This document shows, piece by piece, positions 43,321 to 52,563 of a DNA stretch of 64,000 nt (position 1 is the stretch's first letter; every line of letters starts with the position of its first letter). The position numbers were made by a program, and so were the translations under genes. Under the pieces are notes generated by a model that was not told the origin of the DNA, searched no databases, and saw only the letters and a list, made by a program, of their open reading frames with translations. Source of the stretch: Microbacterium sp. lyk4-40-TSB-66. Its GTDB lineage: Bacteria; Actinomycetota; Actinomycetes; Actinomycetales; Microbacteriaceae. The DNA lies in NCBI RefSeq assembly GCF_030209475.1, contig NZ_JARVRW010000012.1, forward strand, positions 46,886-110,885, read 5' to 3'.

Positions 43321-45843
43321 TCAGGCCGCGAGCGCCGTGACGGCGGCCCGTACGACGAAGCCCGCGTCGGTGGCATCCACCGTCACCGCTCCTCCGTCGA
43401 CGAGGTCCCCCGACACGAACAGGTCGGCGATGCGGTCGTCGACCTCGCGCTGGATGACCCGGCGCAGCGGCCGCGCACCGTACTCGGGCTCGTAGCCGAC
43501 CTCGGCCAGGCGCTCGATGGCGGCGTCCGTCGCCTCGAAGCTCACCTCGCGAGACGCGAGCCGTCGCGAGGTGGCGCCGAGCAGCAGCCCGACGATCTCG
43601 CGCAGCTGCGCCCTCTCGAGCTTGCGGAACAGCACGATGTCGTCGATGCGGTTGAGGAACTCCGGCCGCATCGCCTCACGGAGCTTGCCCATCACCCGGT
43701 CGCGCAGGTCGGCATCGGCGAACTCGCGACCCGTGGTGGTGAAGCCGATCGCACCGGACCGGGATGCCAGGAACTCGGCGCCCAGGTTCGACGTCATCAC
43801 GATGACCGTGTTGCGGAAGTCGACCGTGCGCCCCTGGCCGTCGGTGAGGCGTCCATCGTCGAGCACCTGCAACAGCAGGGTGAACACGTCGGGGTGGGCC
43901 TTCTCGATCTCGTCGAACAGCACGACGGCGTAGGGGTTGCGGCGCACGCGCTCGGTGAGCTGACCGGCCTCGTCGTATCCGACGTATCCCGGAGGGGCAC
44001 CGATCAGGCGCGAGACGGTGTGGCGCTCGCCGAACTCGCTCATGTCGAAGCGGATGACCGCTGCGTCGTCGTCGAACAACGACCCCGCCAGCGCCTTGGC
44101 CAGCTCGGTCTTGCCGACACCGGTGGGGCCGAGGAACAGGAACGACCCGACGGGCCGGTCCTCGTCGCCCATGCCCGTGCGATTGCGGCGCACCGCCTTC
44201 GCGACGGCCGCGACCGCGTCGTCCTGCCCGATGACCCGGGCGTGCAGTTCCTCTTCCAGGTGCGACAGCCGACCGCGCTCGGTCGCGGTGAGGCGCGCAA
44301 CGGGAATCCCCGTGGCGCGGCTGATCACCGCGGCGATCTCGGGCTCGTCGACGACGGCGGCGGCACGCGGCGCGCTCGTGGCGTCGTCGAGTCGGGCCTG
44401 CACAGCGGCGATCTCGTCACGGAGCCGCGAAGCCTCCTCGTAGTGCTCGGCCGAGACGGCGGCGTTCTTGTCGGCCTCCAGGGTCGCCAGGCGCTCGAGC
44501 AGCGACGAGGTGTCGACGCTCACACCGAGTCGCAGGCGCAGGCGCGCCCCCGCCTGGTCGATGAGGTCGATGGCCTTGTCGGGCAGCACGCGATCGCTCA
44601 GGTAGCGGTCGCTGAGCTCCACCGCGGCGCGCAGGGCGTCGTCGGTGTAGGTGACGGCGTGGTGCTCCTCGTACGCCGACCGCAGTCCGCGCAGGATCTC
44701 CACGGCATCCGGGATCGACGGCTCCCCCACGCGCACGGGCTGCAGGCGCCTCTCCAGTGCGGGGTCCTTCTCGATCGTGCGGTACTCGCGCAGGGTGGTC
44801 GCACCGATCAGATGCACGTCGCCGCGCGCGAGGCGGGGCTTGAGGATGTTCCCGGCATCCATCGATCCGTCACCGCTGCCGCCCGCTCCCACGAGCGTGT
44901 GCACCTCGTCGATGAAGACGACGAGCTTCTCGGACGCCGCGACCTCGTCCATCGTCTGGGTGAGACGTTCCTCGAAGTCGCCGCGGTAGCGGGCACCGGA
45001 GAGCATGGCGGCGAGGTCGAGCGACACCACGCGGGTCTCGCGCAGCTGCTCGGGAACATCGCCCGCGACGATGGCGCGCGCGAGTCCCTCGACCACGGCG
45101 GTCTTGCCGACTCCGGCCTCGCCGATGAGCACGGGGTTGTTCTTGGTGCGGCGGCTGAGGATCTCGATGGTCTGCTCGATCTCCTCGGCGCGGCCGATCA
45201 CGGGGTCGAGTTCGCCCGCCGCGGCGCGCGCGGTCAGGTCGGTTCCGAAGCGGTCGAGATTCGGGGTGACGGATGCCGTCTCCGCCGACGCCTCGTCGTG
45301 CTCACCGCCCAGGACGGTCTCGCGTACGCCCTGGGTCAAGGCCTCGGCGGTGACGCCGGCCTGGACGAGGATCTGACCCGCCGGGGCGTCCTGCGCGAGC
45401 ACGAGGGCGAAGAAGAGGTGGTCGGGGTCGACGTAGGTCGAGCCCGCCGCGCGAGCCACCTGGAACGCGTGGAACAGGGCGCGCTGCACCGAGCCCGCCA
45501 CCACGGCGCCGTCGACGTCGGCCGCGGGTGACGCGGCGGGCAGACGGCTCTCGGCGGCGCGCGCGATGGCGACGGGATCGGCGCCGAGGCGGCTCACGGC
45601 TTCGCGCGCGGGCGAGCGGCCGACGAGTACGTGGAGGACGTGGAGCGCGTCGAGCTCGCGCTGACCGCGGCTGAGGGCGAAGCGACCGGCCTCTTGCAGG
45701 GCGTCCTGCGTGCGGGCGCTCAGGAACCGGCTGAGATCGATGGAGCGCTCGGCGCGCGCCTGCTCGCCCGCGAGGTAGCGAGCGAGGAATTCGTCGAACG
45801 ACTGAGCGCCGTCGCCGGCGCCGGGGGTGACATCTTCGGGCAA
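43321..45843 (-). CDS. Clp protease ATP-binding subunit, ClpC-like
   Basis: 840 residues. N-terminal double Clp-N-like repeat (about 40-165), AAA domain 1 with GEAGVGKTA and FIDEVHTL, a short M/UVR-like coiled segment (EEASRLRDEIAAVQARLDD), AAA domain 2 with GPTGVGKTELAKALAGSLF, VLFDEIEKAHPDV and NRIDDIV. The loop AIGFTTTG at about 698-705 occupies the place of the ClpP-docking VGF loop of ClpC, absent from ClpB, so it is probably a protease-linked unfoldase. TTG 45843 is set by AGGAGA 7-12 nt upstream; no ATG/GTG lies in frame close by. Confidence 0.85.
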   Translation of the reverse strand: MPEDVTPGAGDGAQSFDEFLARYLAGEQARAERSIDLSRFLSARTQDALQEAGRFALSRGQRELDALHVLHVLVGRSPAREAVSRLGADPVAIARAAESRLPAASPAADVDGAVVAGSVQRALFHAFQVARAAGSTYVDPDHLFFALVLAQDAPAGQILVQAGVTAEALTQGVRETVLGGEHDEASAETASVTPNLDRFGTDLTARAAAGELDPVIGRAEEIEQTIEILSRRTKNNPVLIGEAGVGKTAVVEGLARAIVAGDVPEQLRETRVVSLDLAAMLSGARYRGDFEERLTQTMDEVAASEKLVVFIDEVHTLVGAGGSGDGSMDAGNILKPRLARGDVHLIGATTLREYRTIEKDPALERRLQPVRVGEPSIPDAVEILRGLRSAYEEHHAVTYTDDALRAAVELSDRYLSDRVLPDKAIDLIDQAGARLRLRLGVSVDTSSLLERLATLEADKNAAVSAEHYEEASRLRDEIAAVQARLDDATSAPRAAAVVDEPEIAAVISRATGIPVARLTATERGRLSHLEEELHARVIGQDDAVAAVAKAVRRNRTGMGDEDRPVGSFLFLGPTGVGKTELAKALAGSLFDDDAAVIRFDMSEFGERHTVSRLIGAPPGYVGYDEAGQLTERVRRNPYAVVLFDEIEKAHPDVFTLLLQVLDDGRLTDGQGRTVDFRNTVIVMTSNLGAEFLASRSGAIGFTTTGREFADADLRDRVMGKLREAMRPEFLNRIDDIVLFRKLERAQLREIVGLLLGATSRRLASREVSFEATDAAIERLAEVGYEPEYGARPLRRVIQREVDDRIADLFVSGDLVDGGAVTVDATDAGFVVRAAVTALAA

Positions 45844-45875
45844 TTCCGTCTCCTGTGATACGTGAGAGCCGGCAA

Positions 45876-45901
45876 CTTGAGTGCCGCCGTATCAACTTCA
45901 A
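45876..45901. promoter_or_regulatory. HspR-like half-site upstream of the Clp gene
   Basis: CTTGAGT (45876-45882) followed after 12 nt by ACTTCAA. CTTGAGT is one arm of the HspR inverted repeat (CTTGAGT-N7-ACTCAAG); the second arm is imperfect and the spacing too long, so heat-shock control is only a suggestion. Confidence 0.3.
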
Positions 45902-45917
45902 CACGGAGATGTCGCGG

Positions 45918-46748
45918 CTATTCCCGCAGGCCCGGATCGGCGTCGTTCCACAACTCGACGGTCTGCACCACCCAGAACACCCCGAACAGCGCGAGGGCGA
46001 TCGCCTCCCCCACGAAGACGACGGGGAACCCCGTGCGTTCGACGTCGGTCACGATGCCGACCACGAGCAGCACCAGCGTGACGAGGATCCCCACCGCGAC
46101 GGCGCCGTACGCACGACGCACACCCGCGCGGCGATGGACGCTCGACGGCGGCCGCCACGCGGCGAGGGCCGCGACCGCCGCGATCAGCACGAAGAACGCC
46201 ACGGCAGCGACCTCGTGCGCCATCGCGAAGAAACCCTCCGGCGCGACCACCGCCCACACCACGGCCGCGACCGTGAGCGACACGATCACCCCGATGGTCG
46301 CCGCCACCCCGCGGCTCGCCGTGCCCTGGACCCGAGCGAGGATCCCGCCGGCGACCGCCCCGAGGAGGACGACGGATGCCACGGCCACACCGCTGTTCAC
46401 CACGGTCGCCCGCACGTCGGGCGGCACGCACCGCAGTACCGGCTCGCAGACCCCCGCCGCGACAGTGGTCGGTACGAAGGCCACGGCGAGCGCGAGAACC
46501 GCGGCGATGTCGAGCAGACCCTGCTCCAGGCTCCTCCCCGACAGCGCCAGCAGGGCGAGGGCGATCGCGCTGAGCGCACCGGTGAACACCGGCCCCGCAG
46601 GGCCGTAATAGGCGGCGCTGACGGACGGCAGCGCCGCACCGCCCGCGACCTCGAGCGCGACACCGATCGCGAGGAACACGGTGGCACCGATGATCGCCAA
46701 CCGCACATACCGGTACGTGCGCTGGGTCGAGGTCGTGCGGATGCGCAT
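45918..46748 (-). CDS. Polytopic membrane protein of unknown function
   Basis: 276 residues, about seven membrane helices, no catalytic motif recognised. The N-terminal segment YYGPAGPVFTGALSAIALALLAL and a Cys-containing external loop (VCEPVLRCVPPDVRATVVNSG) resemble uncharacterised actinobacterial DUF998-like proteins, though I cannot name the family. ATG 46748 is 6 nt after AAGGAT with an upstream TGTCGGAGG, so leaderless. Divergent from the VOC gene, which carries the same promoter word. Confidence 0.7.
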   Translation of the reverse strand: MRIRTTSTQRTYRYVRLAIIGATVFLAIGVALEVAGGAALPSVSAAYYGPAGPVFTGALSAIALALLALSGRSLEQGLLDIAAVLALAVAFVPTTVAAGVCEPVLRCVPPDVRATVVNSGVAVASVVLLGAVAGGILARVQGTASRGVAATIGVIVSLTVAAVVWAVVAPEGFFAMAHEVAAVAFFVLIAAVAALAAWRPPSSVHRRAGVRRAYGAVAVGILVTLVLLVVGIVTDVERTGFPVVFVGEAIALALFGVFWVVQTVELWNDADPGLRE

Positions 46749-46754
46749 ACCGGC

Positions 46755-46776
46755 ATCCTTCCAGTGCCCTCCGACA
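46755..46776 (-). promoter_or_regulatory. TGTCGGAGG-type promoter of the membrane protein gene
   Basis: Minus strand: TGTCGGAGG (46776-46768), 7 nt, AAGGAT (46760-46755), 6 nt, ATG 46748. Confidence 0.6.
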
Positions 46777-46812
46777 CGGGCGTGAGACCTTGCGCGACGA
46801 CCGCTCGCGCGA

Positions 46813-46834
46813 TGTCGGAGGCCGGGTCCATACT
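46813..46834 (+). promoter_or_regulatory. TGTCGGAGG-type promoter of the VOC gene
   Basis: TGTCGGAGG (46813-46821), 7 nt, CATACT (46829-46834). The gene has a leader with its own GAGAGGAG ribosome site. Confidence 0.6.
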
Positions 46835-46859
46835 GGCCGCGCATCGAGAGGAGCCGCTC

Positions 46860-47228
46860 ATGGAGTGGAAGATCGAGCTCATCTTCGTCCCGGTGACGGA
46901 CGTCGACCGGGCCAAAAAGTTCTACGAACGGATCGGGTTCCACCCCGACCACGACCACCAGATGACCGACGAGTTGCGGTTCGTGCAGATGACGCCGCCG
47001 GGGTCGGCGTGCTCGATCGCCTTCGGCACCGGTCTCGGGATGACGCTCGAACCCGGACGTCAGGACACGATCCAGGTGGTCGTGTCCGACGCCGATGCCG
47101 CACTCGCGCAGCTGCGGGAGGCGGGGGCGGAGGCCGAGGGGGTCGACGAGCAGCAGTGGGGGCGCTTCGTCACCTTCGCCGATCCCGACGGCAATCGCTG
47201 GACGCTGCAGCAACTCCCATCGTCCTGA
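46860..47228 (+). CDS. VOC family (glyoxalase/bleomycin-resistance fold) protein
   Basis: 122 residues, one vicinal-oxygen-chelate module pair: WKIELIFVPVTDVDRAKKFYERIGFHPDHDH at the start and WGRFVTFADPDGNRWTLQQL at the end, with candidate metal ligands E6, H33/H35 and the late Asp/Asn strand. ATG 46860 follows GAGAGGAG. Substrate unknown. Confidence 0.88.
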   Translation: MEWKIELIFVPVTDVDRAKKFYERIGFHPDHDHQMTDELRFVQMTPPGSACSIAFGTGLGMTLEPGRQDTIQVVVSDADAALAQLREAGAEAEGVDEQQWGRFVTFADPDGNRWTLQQLPSS

Positions 47229-47287
47229 GGCGCGTGGCCGCCGTCGACGCGGGCGGCCGGTCGACGCGGGTCTGCCAGACTTCCGGC

Positions 47288-48133
47288 ATGCGCGAATTCC
47301 TCGCCGGGGCAGGACTCCTGCTCCGCGGTCTCGGCCAGTGGCGTCGGACGCCCGGGGCGATGGCGCTCGGGCTCATCCCCGGAACCGTCGTCGGAGTCGT
47401 CTTCCTCGCGGCGCTCATCGGGTGGGGTCTGGCGTTGCCCGGTCTCGTCGACGACTGGACGCCGTTCGCCGACACGTGGAACCCGTTCTGGGCCGACGTC
47501 GTGCGCACGGCGATCGGCGTCGCCTCCTTCGGCGCCGCCCTCCTGGTGGTCGTGGTGTCGTTCACGGCGGTGACCCTCGCGGTCGGCGAGCCCGTCTACG
47601 ACCGCATCTGGCGGGCGACCGAGCGGAGCGCGACGGGCACCGTGCCCGACGCCGACTACGGCTTCTGGCGCGCGGTCGGCGACAGCGTACGTCTCATCCT
47701 CCGCGGCATCCTGGCCGCGGCGCTCGCGTGGCTCATCGGACTCGTCCCGTTCGTCGGCGGCGTGCTGGGTTTCAGCACCGGCGTCGTGCTCACCGGCTGG
47801 TTGCTCGCCGACGAGCTCACCTCGCGGTCCCTGTCGGCGCGCGGGTTCGACCGCCGAGCGCGGCGTGCGATCATCCGTGAGCACCGCGGCCGCGCCCTGG
47901 GCTTCGGGGTGGCGACGCAGCTGTGCTTCCTCGTCCCCCTGGGCGCCGTCGCGGTCATGCCCGCCGCGGTGGCCGGGAGCACCCTGTGGACGCTCTCGGC
48001 CCTCGACGGCAGGCGAGCGCTCGGCACCCCCGCCGGCACAGGCCCGGCCATCGCGACACCCGACGCCCCGGCCGCGCCCCGCGCCGCCACGCCGACCTCC
48101 CCGGCGAACCGTCCCGCCGACCCGGCACGATAG
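47288..48133 (+). CDS. EI24-domain (CysZ-like) membrane protein
   Basis: 281 residues, four to six membrane helices with the EI24/CysZ pattern (EFLAGAGLLLRGLGQWRRTPG at the start, RGILAAALAWLIGLVPFVGGVLGFSTGV, then a helical hairpin RARRAIIREHRGRALGFGV). CysZ relatives move sulfate or solutes. The C-terminal 35 residues are Ala/Pro/Thr-rich and disordered. CAGACT 6 nt before ATG 47288 suggests a leaderless message. Confidence 0.8.
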   Translation: MREFLAGAGLLLRGLGQWRRTPGAMALGLIPGTVVGVVFLAALIGWGLALPGLVDDWTPFADTWNPFWADVVRTAIGVASFGAALLVVVVSFTAVTLAVGEPVYDRIWRATERSATGTVPDADYGFWRAVGDSVRLILRGILAAALAWLIGLVPFVGGVLGFSTGVVLTGWLLADELTSRSLSARGFDRRARRAIIREHRGRALGFGVATQLCFLVPLGAVAVMPAAVAGSTLWTLSALDGRRALGTPAGTGPAIATPDAPAAPRAATPTSPANRPADPAR

Positions 48134-48157
48134 CCTGGACCGACCGAAGGGATCTTC

Positions 48158-48307
48158 ATGTTCATCGTCTCGCTCATCCTGTTCGTCGGCGGCATGCTGC
48201 TGACGGGACTGTCGTTCTCGCTCGCCGCTCCCGCGCTGTTCTTCGCGCTCGGCATCATCCTCGTATCGGCCTCGCTGGCCCTCCCCTTCCACTTCGGCAC
48301 CCGGTAA
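48158..48307 (+). CDS. Small membrane protein (49 residues)
   Basis: ATG 48158 with GAAGGGA at -6 to -12. The product is two hydrophobic helices with a short turn (MFIVSLILFVGGMLLTGLSF, then APALFFALGIILVSASLALP) ending HFGTR. It sits 24 bp after the EI24 gene and 14 bp before the decarboxylase gene on the same strand, consistent with an operon. Hydrophobic code in all 49 codons with a good ribosome site makes it likely real. No function assigned. Confidence 0.65.
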   Translation: MFIVSLILFVGGMLLTGLSFSLAAPALFFALGIILVSASLALPFHFGTR

Positions 48308-48321
48308 CCGGTAGGGCGGCC

Positions 48322-49986
48322 ATGACGACGTACACGGTCGCCGATTACCTGCTCGACCGTCTCGCCGAGGCGGGTGTGCGACACCTGTTCGGGGTGCCGG
48401 GAGACTTCACTCTCGCCTTCCTCGACCACGTCGAGCGCCACCCCCTCGTCGAATGGGTCGGGTGCGCCAACGAGCTCGGCGCCGGGTACGCCGCCGACGG
48501 TTACGGACGTCTGCACGGCCTCGGTGCGCTCAGCACGACCTTCGGCGTCGGCGAACTCTCGGCGATCAGCGCCGTCGCCGGCAGCTACGCCGAGCATGTG
48601 CCCGTCGTCCATGTGGTGGGCGCGCCGACCACCGCGGTGCAGGCAGCCGGTCGGGCGAGTCACCACTCCCTCGGCGACGGCGACTTCGGACACTTCGCCC
48701 GCATGACCGTCGAGGTCACCGCCGTCCAAGAGGTGCTGTCGGCCGAAGACGCCCCCGCGCAGATCGACCGTCTCCTCGCCGAAGTGCGTCACCGACGTCT
48801 GCCCGGCTACCTCCTCGTCCCGGCCGACGTCGGCGAAGCCCCGGCCGAACCGCCGTCCTCGCCGCTCCCCGACGCCGACGTGGTCACCGATCCCGTCGTG
48901 CTCGCCCGTTTCCGCGACGCCGTCGCCGCCCGTCTCGAAGCCTCCGACACCGTCGCCGTGCTCGCCGACATCCTCGTGGCACGCCTCGGCGCCGAAGACG
49001 CGCTCCACGGCCTGCTCTCGCACGGGATGGCCCACGCCTCTCTGCTCTGGGGCCGCCGCGTCGTCGACGAGTCGGCATCCGGATACCTCGGCTCGTACCT
49101 CGGAGCCGCCAGCGCCCCCGCGGTGCGCACCGGTATCGAGGGGGCCGACCTGCTCGTGCTGGCCGGCGTGCAGTTCACCGACCTCACCACGGGCTTCTTC
49201 TCGCAGCGCATCGACACGGCCCGCACGGTCGAGATCCGCGGCGAGCACGCGCGGGTCGGCGACGACGACTATCGCCCCCTCGCGATGCGCGATGCGCTCC
49301 ACGCCGTGGCCGCCGAGGTGGCGGTGCGGGGCGACCGCTTCCGCGCGGACGACTCCGCGTCGATGCAGGCTCCCCCGCGCACACCGGATGCCGACGGCCC
49401 CCTCTCGCAGCGGGCCCTCTGGCACGAGGTGGCGGCATTCCTCCGCGAGGGAGACACGGTCCTGGCCGATCAGGGCACCTCGTTCTACGGCATGGCCGGG
49501 GAACGCCTCCCCCACGGCGTCGTCTTCGGCGGCCAGCCGCTGTGGGCCGCCATCGGCTTCACGCTCCCCGCGATCCTCGGCGCGGCCCTCGCGCGGCCCG
49601 AGCGACGCCCGGTACTACTCATCGGCGACGGTGCGGCGCAGCTGACCGCGGCCGAGCTCGGCACGCTCGTGCGCCATGACGTGCCCGCCGTGATCGTCGT
49701 CGTCGACAACGCCGGTTACACCGTCGAGCGCGTGATCCACGGGCTGCACGAGGAGTACAACGACATCGCCGCGTGGGACTGGACGACGCTGCTGAGCGCC
49801 ATGGACCCTGCCCGTTCGACGACCGGCGTGCGGGTCGACACCGCCGAAGACCTGCGGCGTGCGCTGGCCGATGCGCGGGCGTCGTCGTCGCTGACGCTCA
49901 TCCAGGCGGTCGTGCCGCAGGACGACGTGCCGCCCGTGCTCGCGGATCTCGCCGCCGCGGCCGCCACCGCGAACCGCCGCGCCTGA
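48322..49986 (+). CDS. Thiamine-pyrophosphate 2-keto-acid decarboxylase (indolepyruvate/pyruvate decarboxylase type)
   Basis: 554 residues, three-domain ThDP enzyme. N-terminal domain TVADYLLDRLAEAGVRHLFGVPGDFTLAFLD with catalytic Glu in CANELGAGYAADG, paired His in RASHHSLGDGDF (HH motif of pyruvate/indolepyruvate decarboxylases), and the ThDP/Mg motif GDGAAQLTAAELGTLVRHDVPAVIVVVDNAGY. Decarboxylates a keto acid to an aldehyde; indolepyruvate (auxin route) and branched-chain or phenylpyruvate are the usual candidates. ATG 48322 taken. Confidence 0.9.
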   Translation: MTTYTVADYLLDRLAEAGVRHLFGVPGDFTLAFLDHVERHPLVEWVGCANELGAGYAADGYGRLHGLGALSTTFGVGELSAISAVAGSYAEHVPVVHVVGAPTTAVQAAGRASHHSLGDGDFGHFARMTVEVTAVQEVLSAEDAPAQIDRLLAEVRHRRLPGYLLVPADVGEAPAEPPSSPLPDADVVTDPVVLARFRDAVAARLEASDTVAVLADILVARLGAEDALHGLLSHGMAHASLLWGRRVVDESASGYLGSYLGAASAPAVRTGIEGADLLVLAGVQFTDLTTGFFSQRIDTARTVEIRGEHARVGDDDYRPLAMRDALHAVAAEVAVRGDRFRADDSASMQAPPRTPDADGPLSQRALWHEVAAFLREGDTVLADQGTSFYGMAGERLPHGVVFGGQPLWAAIGFTLPAILGAALARPERRPVLLIGDGAAQLTAAELGTLVRHDVPAVIVVVDNAGYTVERVIHGLHEEYNDIAAWDWTTLLSAMDPARSTTGVRVDTAEDLRRALADARASSSLTLIQAVVPQDDVPPVLADLAAAAATANRRA

Positions 49987-50044
49987 GCCCCGCCGCGGGA
50001 CACGCGCTGCGGAGGCGCCCGCCCGACACGGGTACCGTTGCACG

Positions 50045-51148
50045 ATGCCTTTCTCGTTCGACGCCCTCCGTCGCCGCCCCGACCTCGAGGGCCCCGATCT
50101 CGTGGCCGTCGACGCCGCCGACCGCCTGATCCTCGACGAGTCGGCCGACGCGCGCGCGGCTCTGCCCGAGGGCACCCTCGTCGTGATCGGCGACACGCAC
50201 GGCGCGCTGACCTTGGCCGCGGCGGACGGGGGCGCCCGCGGCATCCGGGTCCATCAGGACGAGCTCCTCGGCGAGCAGGCCCTCGCCGCGAACGCCGCCG
50301 AGGCGGGGCTCGACACTGCTTTTCTTTCGCACCCGCTGAACGCGGCGCTGCTGGTCGGCGCGCGCGTGGTGCTGCTCCGCCTTCCGCGCTCCCTGCGAGC
50401 GCTGGCCGACATCGCGGGTCTCATCGCGCTCCACGCCGACCCCGAGGTGGTGGTGTTCGCGGGCGGACGACTCAAGCACATGACCGTCACTATGAACGAG
50501 GTGCTGCGCGACCGTTTCGATCGCGTCGACGTGTCGCACGCCCGGCAGAAATCCCGCGTTCTGATCGCCCGCCACCCCCACGACGGGGGCGAACCCGTCG
50601 CGGAGGCGGCCGAGGTCGACGGCATCCGGGTGCGCGCCTTCGGCGGCGCGTTCGCCGGCGCCTCGATCGACATCGGCACCCGTCTGCTGCTCGCCCACCT
50701 GCCCGAACCGCGGGCGTCCGAGGCGATCGACCTCGCCTGCGGCACGGGCGTCGTGGCGGCGGCGCTGGCGGTGCGGCATCCCTCGCTCCGGGTGCTCGCG
50801 TGCGATCAGTCGGCGATCGCCGTGGCCTCCGCGCGGGCGACGGCGGCCGCCAACGGCGTGGATGATCGCGTGCGCGTCGAGCGTGACGACATGCTGCGTT
50901 CGCACCCGGATGCCACGGCCTCTTTCATCGCGCTCAACCCGCCGTTCCACGCGGGAGCCGCCGTCGCCGACGCACTTGCGCCCCGGATGTTCGTCGACGC
51001 GGCGCGCGTGCTGCGTGCGGGAGGTGAGCTGTGGACCGTGTGGAACTCCGCCCTGCAGTACCGCCCGATCCTCGAGCGCGTCGTCGGGCCCACCCGGCAG
51101 GTCGCGCGCGACCGCAAGTTCACCGTGACCATGTCGACGAAGCGCTGA
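50045..51148 (+). CDS. Class I methyltransferase, RsmC/RlmG (16S/23S rRNA guanine-N2) type
   Basis: 367 residues. Two related domains: a degenerate N-terminal methyltransferase-like half and a C-terminal catalytic half with IDLACGTGVVAAALAVRHP (AdoMet motif I) and FIALNPPFHAG (NPPF motif of N2-guanine or N6-adenine methylases). Layout equals RsmC/RlmG, which methylate G1207 or G1835. TACCGT 6 nt before ATG 50045 marks a leaderless start. Confidence 0.87.
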   Translation: MPFSFDALRRRPDLEGPDLVAVDAADRLILDESADARAALPEGTLVVIGDTHGALTLAAADGGARGIRVHQDELLGEQALAANAAEAGLDTAFLSHPLNAALLVGARVVLLRLPRSLRALADIAGLIALHADPEVVVFAGGRLKHMTVTMNEVLRDRFDRVDVSHARQKSRVLIARHPHDGGEPVAEAAEVDGIRVRAFGGAFAGASIDIGTRLLLAHLPEPRASEAIDLACGTGVVAAALAVRHPSLRVLACDQSAIAVASARATAAANGVDDRVRVERDDMLRSHPDATASFIALNPPFHAGAAVADALAPRMFVDAARVLRAGGELWTVWNSALQYRPILERVVGPTRQVARDRKFTVTMSTKR

Positions 51149-51295
51149 CGTCGGCCGTCTGCTCTCCCGCGCTTCACCGCCCCGCCGGCACTCGCCTCAC
51201 CCCGCCGGCACCTCGGCGCTGCCTCGCCGTGGCGCGTCAGTGGCGCCGCGGCGCGCCCGAGCGTAGATTCGCAGTCGTCCACGAGGAGGTGCGGC

Positions 51296-51850
51296 ATGCG
51301 TGTACGCACGATCACCGCGACCCTCAGCGCCCTGGGCGTCGTCGTCGGTCTGCTCGCGACGGGCCCTACCGCCACGGCGGGAGTCTCCCCCCTCCCCCTT
51401 TCGGAGAGCGTGTCGTCGCCGCTGCTCGCCGATTGCTCGAGCATCACCGGCAACGGTCGCGGCTACGCCCGGCTGCACGACATCGCGTTGTGCGGCGCCG
51501 ACACCATCCCGCCCGATGAGCCGCTGCGCGTCGAGGCCGTCGGTGGCGAGGAATGCGGATCGGCCACCCTCACCCTCACCAGCCGGGGCGGCGGGCTCGC
51601 CACGGTCGCGTGGCGGGTTGCATCCACCTCTGGTCCCATCCTCGACGTCGAACTCGACGCGTCGCTCTCAGGCCGGGCGGGCGGTTCGATGCGCAGGTTC
51701 TCGGTGCGCGAACCCTCGCTGCACGCCACGGGGTCCTCGGTCGCGCTTCTCGGCTCCGGCCAGGCGACGGCGACTCTGTCGGGAACCGTCGAGACCTTCA
51801 CCGCCACCTGTCGCATCGCCCCGGCGAGCGTGCGGATGCACCTGCGGTGA
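51296..51850 (+). CDS. Secreted hypothetical protein
   Basis: 184 residues, not recognised. Signal peptide to about residue 28 (GLLATGPTATAG), mature part with four Cys (DCSSIT, LCGAD, EECGSAT, TCRIA) likely in two disulfides, beta-rich. Strong GAGGAGG ribosome site at 51283-51290 fixes ATG 51296. Single gene, convergent with the DUF3817 gene. Confidence 0.65.
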   Translation: MRVRTITATLSALGVVVGLLATGPTATAGVSPLPLSESVSSPLLADCSSITGNGRGYARLHDIALCGADTIPPDEPLRVEAVGGEECGSATLTLTSRGGGLATVAWRVASTSGPILDVELDASLSGRAGGSMRRFSVREPSLHATGSSVALLGSGQATATLSGTVETFTATCRIAPASVRMHLR

Positions 51851-52016
51851 TGGTCCCCGCTCTTGCGTCGCCGACACGACGCAGGAGTTCCGCGACCGTG
51901 AGGGCTCCGAGGGGTCATATGCCGACGGCAGGTCCACAGGGTTCCTGCGTTGTGTCCGTCGCATCCTGCGACCCTCCGCTCAGATCGCACCGAGAGCGGA
52001 TCCCCCGTCCGACGGG

Positions 52017-52481
52017 CTAGCCCTTGCCGCCGGGCGGGCCCACGACGAGCAGCACCACGAAGACCACCGCGACGACGGCGACCAGCGCGACCGCCAGCGC
52101 CCCGGGACGCCGCAGGAAGAAGCGCAGCATCCGATCGATCGGACGCCGGTCCCGCGTGTCCGCGGTCTCCTCCCGCCGCCACGCACCGCGGAGGCGCCCC
52201 GTGCGCTGCAGCCATATCTCGGTCGGAACCGTCGCGTAGGGAATGATCGCGCTGACGACGGCCAACGCCGTCGGTCCGACCCCCCACCGCTGGTTCAGGG
52301 CGACGAGCACCGCGGTGGCGCCGTAGGCGAGGAACACGAACCCGTGGATGCCGCCCCCGATCGTCACCGCGAGGGGCAAGTCGGCCGCGGCGCGCAGGAT
52401 CAGCCCGCCGATCAACAGGGTCCACGAGACCGCCTCGGCGATCGCGAACGTACGGAACAGGTTCAGGGGCGTGCGGAACAC
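52017..52481 (-). CDS. DUF3817 family membrane protein
   Basis: 154 residues. Three membrane helices in the DUF3817 pattern (FRTFAIAEAVSWTLLIGG...GGGIHGFVFLAYGATA...ALAVVSAIIPYATVPTEIWL) and an additional C-terminal membrane helix after a basic linker. Start GTG 52481 gives VFRTPLNLFR, the expected N-terminus, with GGAGAG upstream. Function of the family is unknown. Confidence 0.82.
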   Translation of the reverse strand: MFRTPLNLFRTFAIAEAVSWTLLIGGLILRAAADLPLAVTIGGGIHGFVFLAYGATAVLVALNQRWGVGPTALAVVSAIIPYATVPTEIWLQRTGRLRGAWRREETADTRDRRPIDRMLRFFLRRPGALAVALVAVVAVVFVVLLVVGPPGGKG

Positions 52482-52563
52482 GTCTCTCCTCGGGCGGGTC
52501 GGGACTTCCCACCCTACGCAGGGGTGCCGTCCCCGCGTGGCCGCTCGCCTCGACGTCGAGGAG

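Noticed and set aside
48949..48957. TGTCGGAGG (minus strand) inside the decarboxylase gene
   Set aside because: Coding (EASDTV) with no hexamer at the proper spacing and no minus-strand gene downstream.
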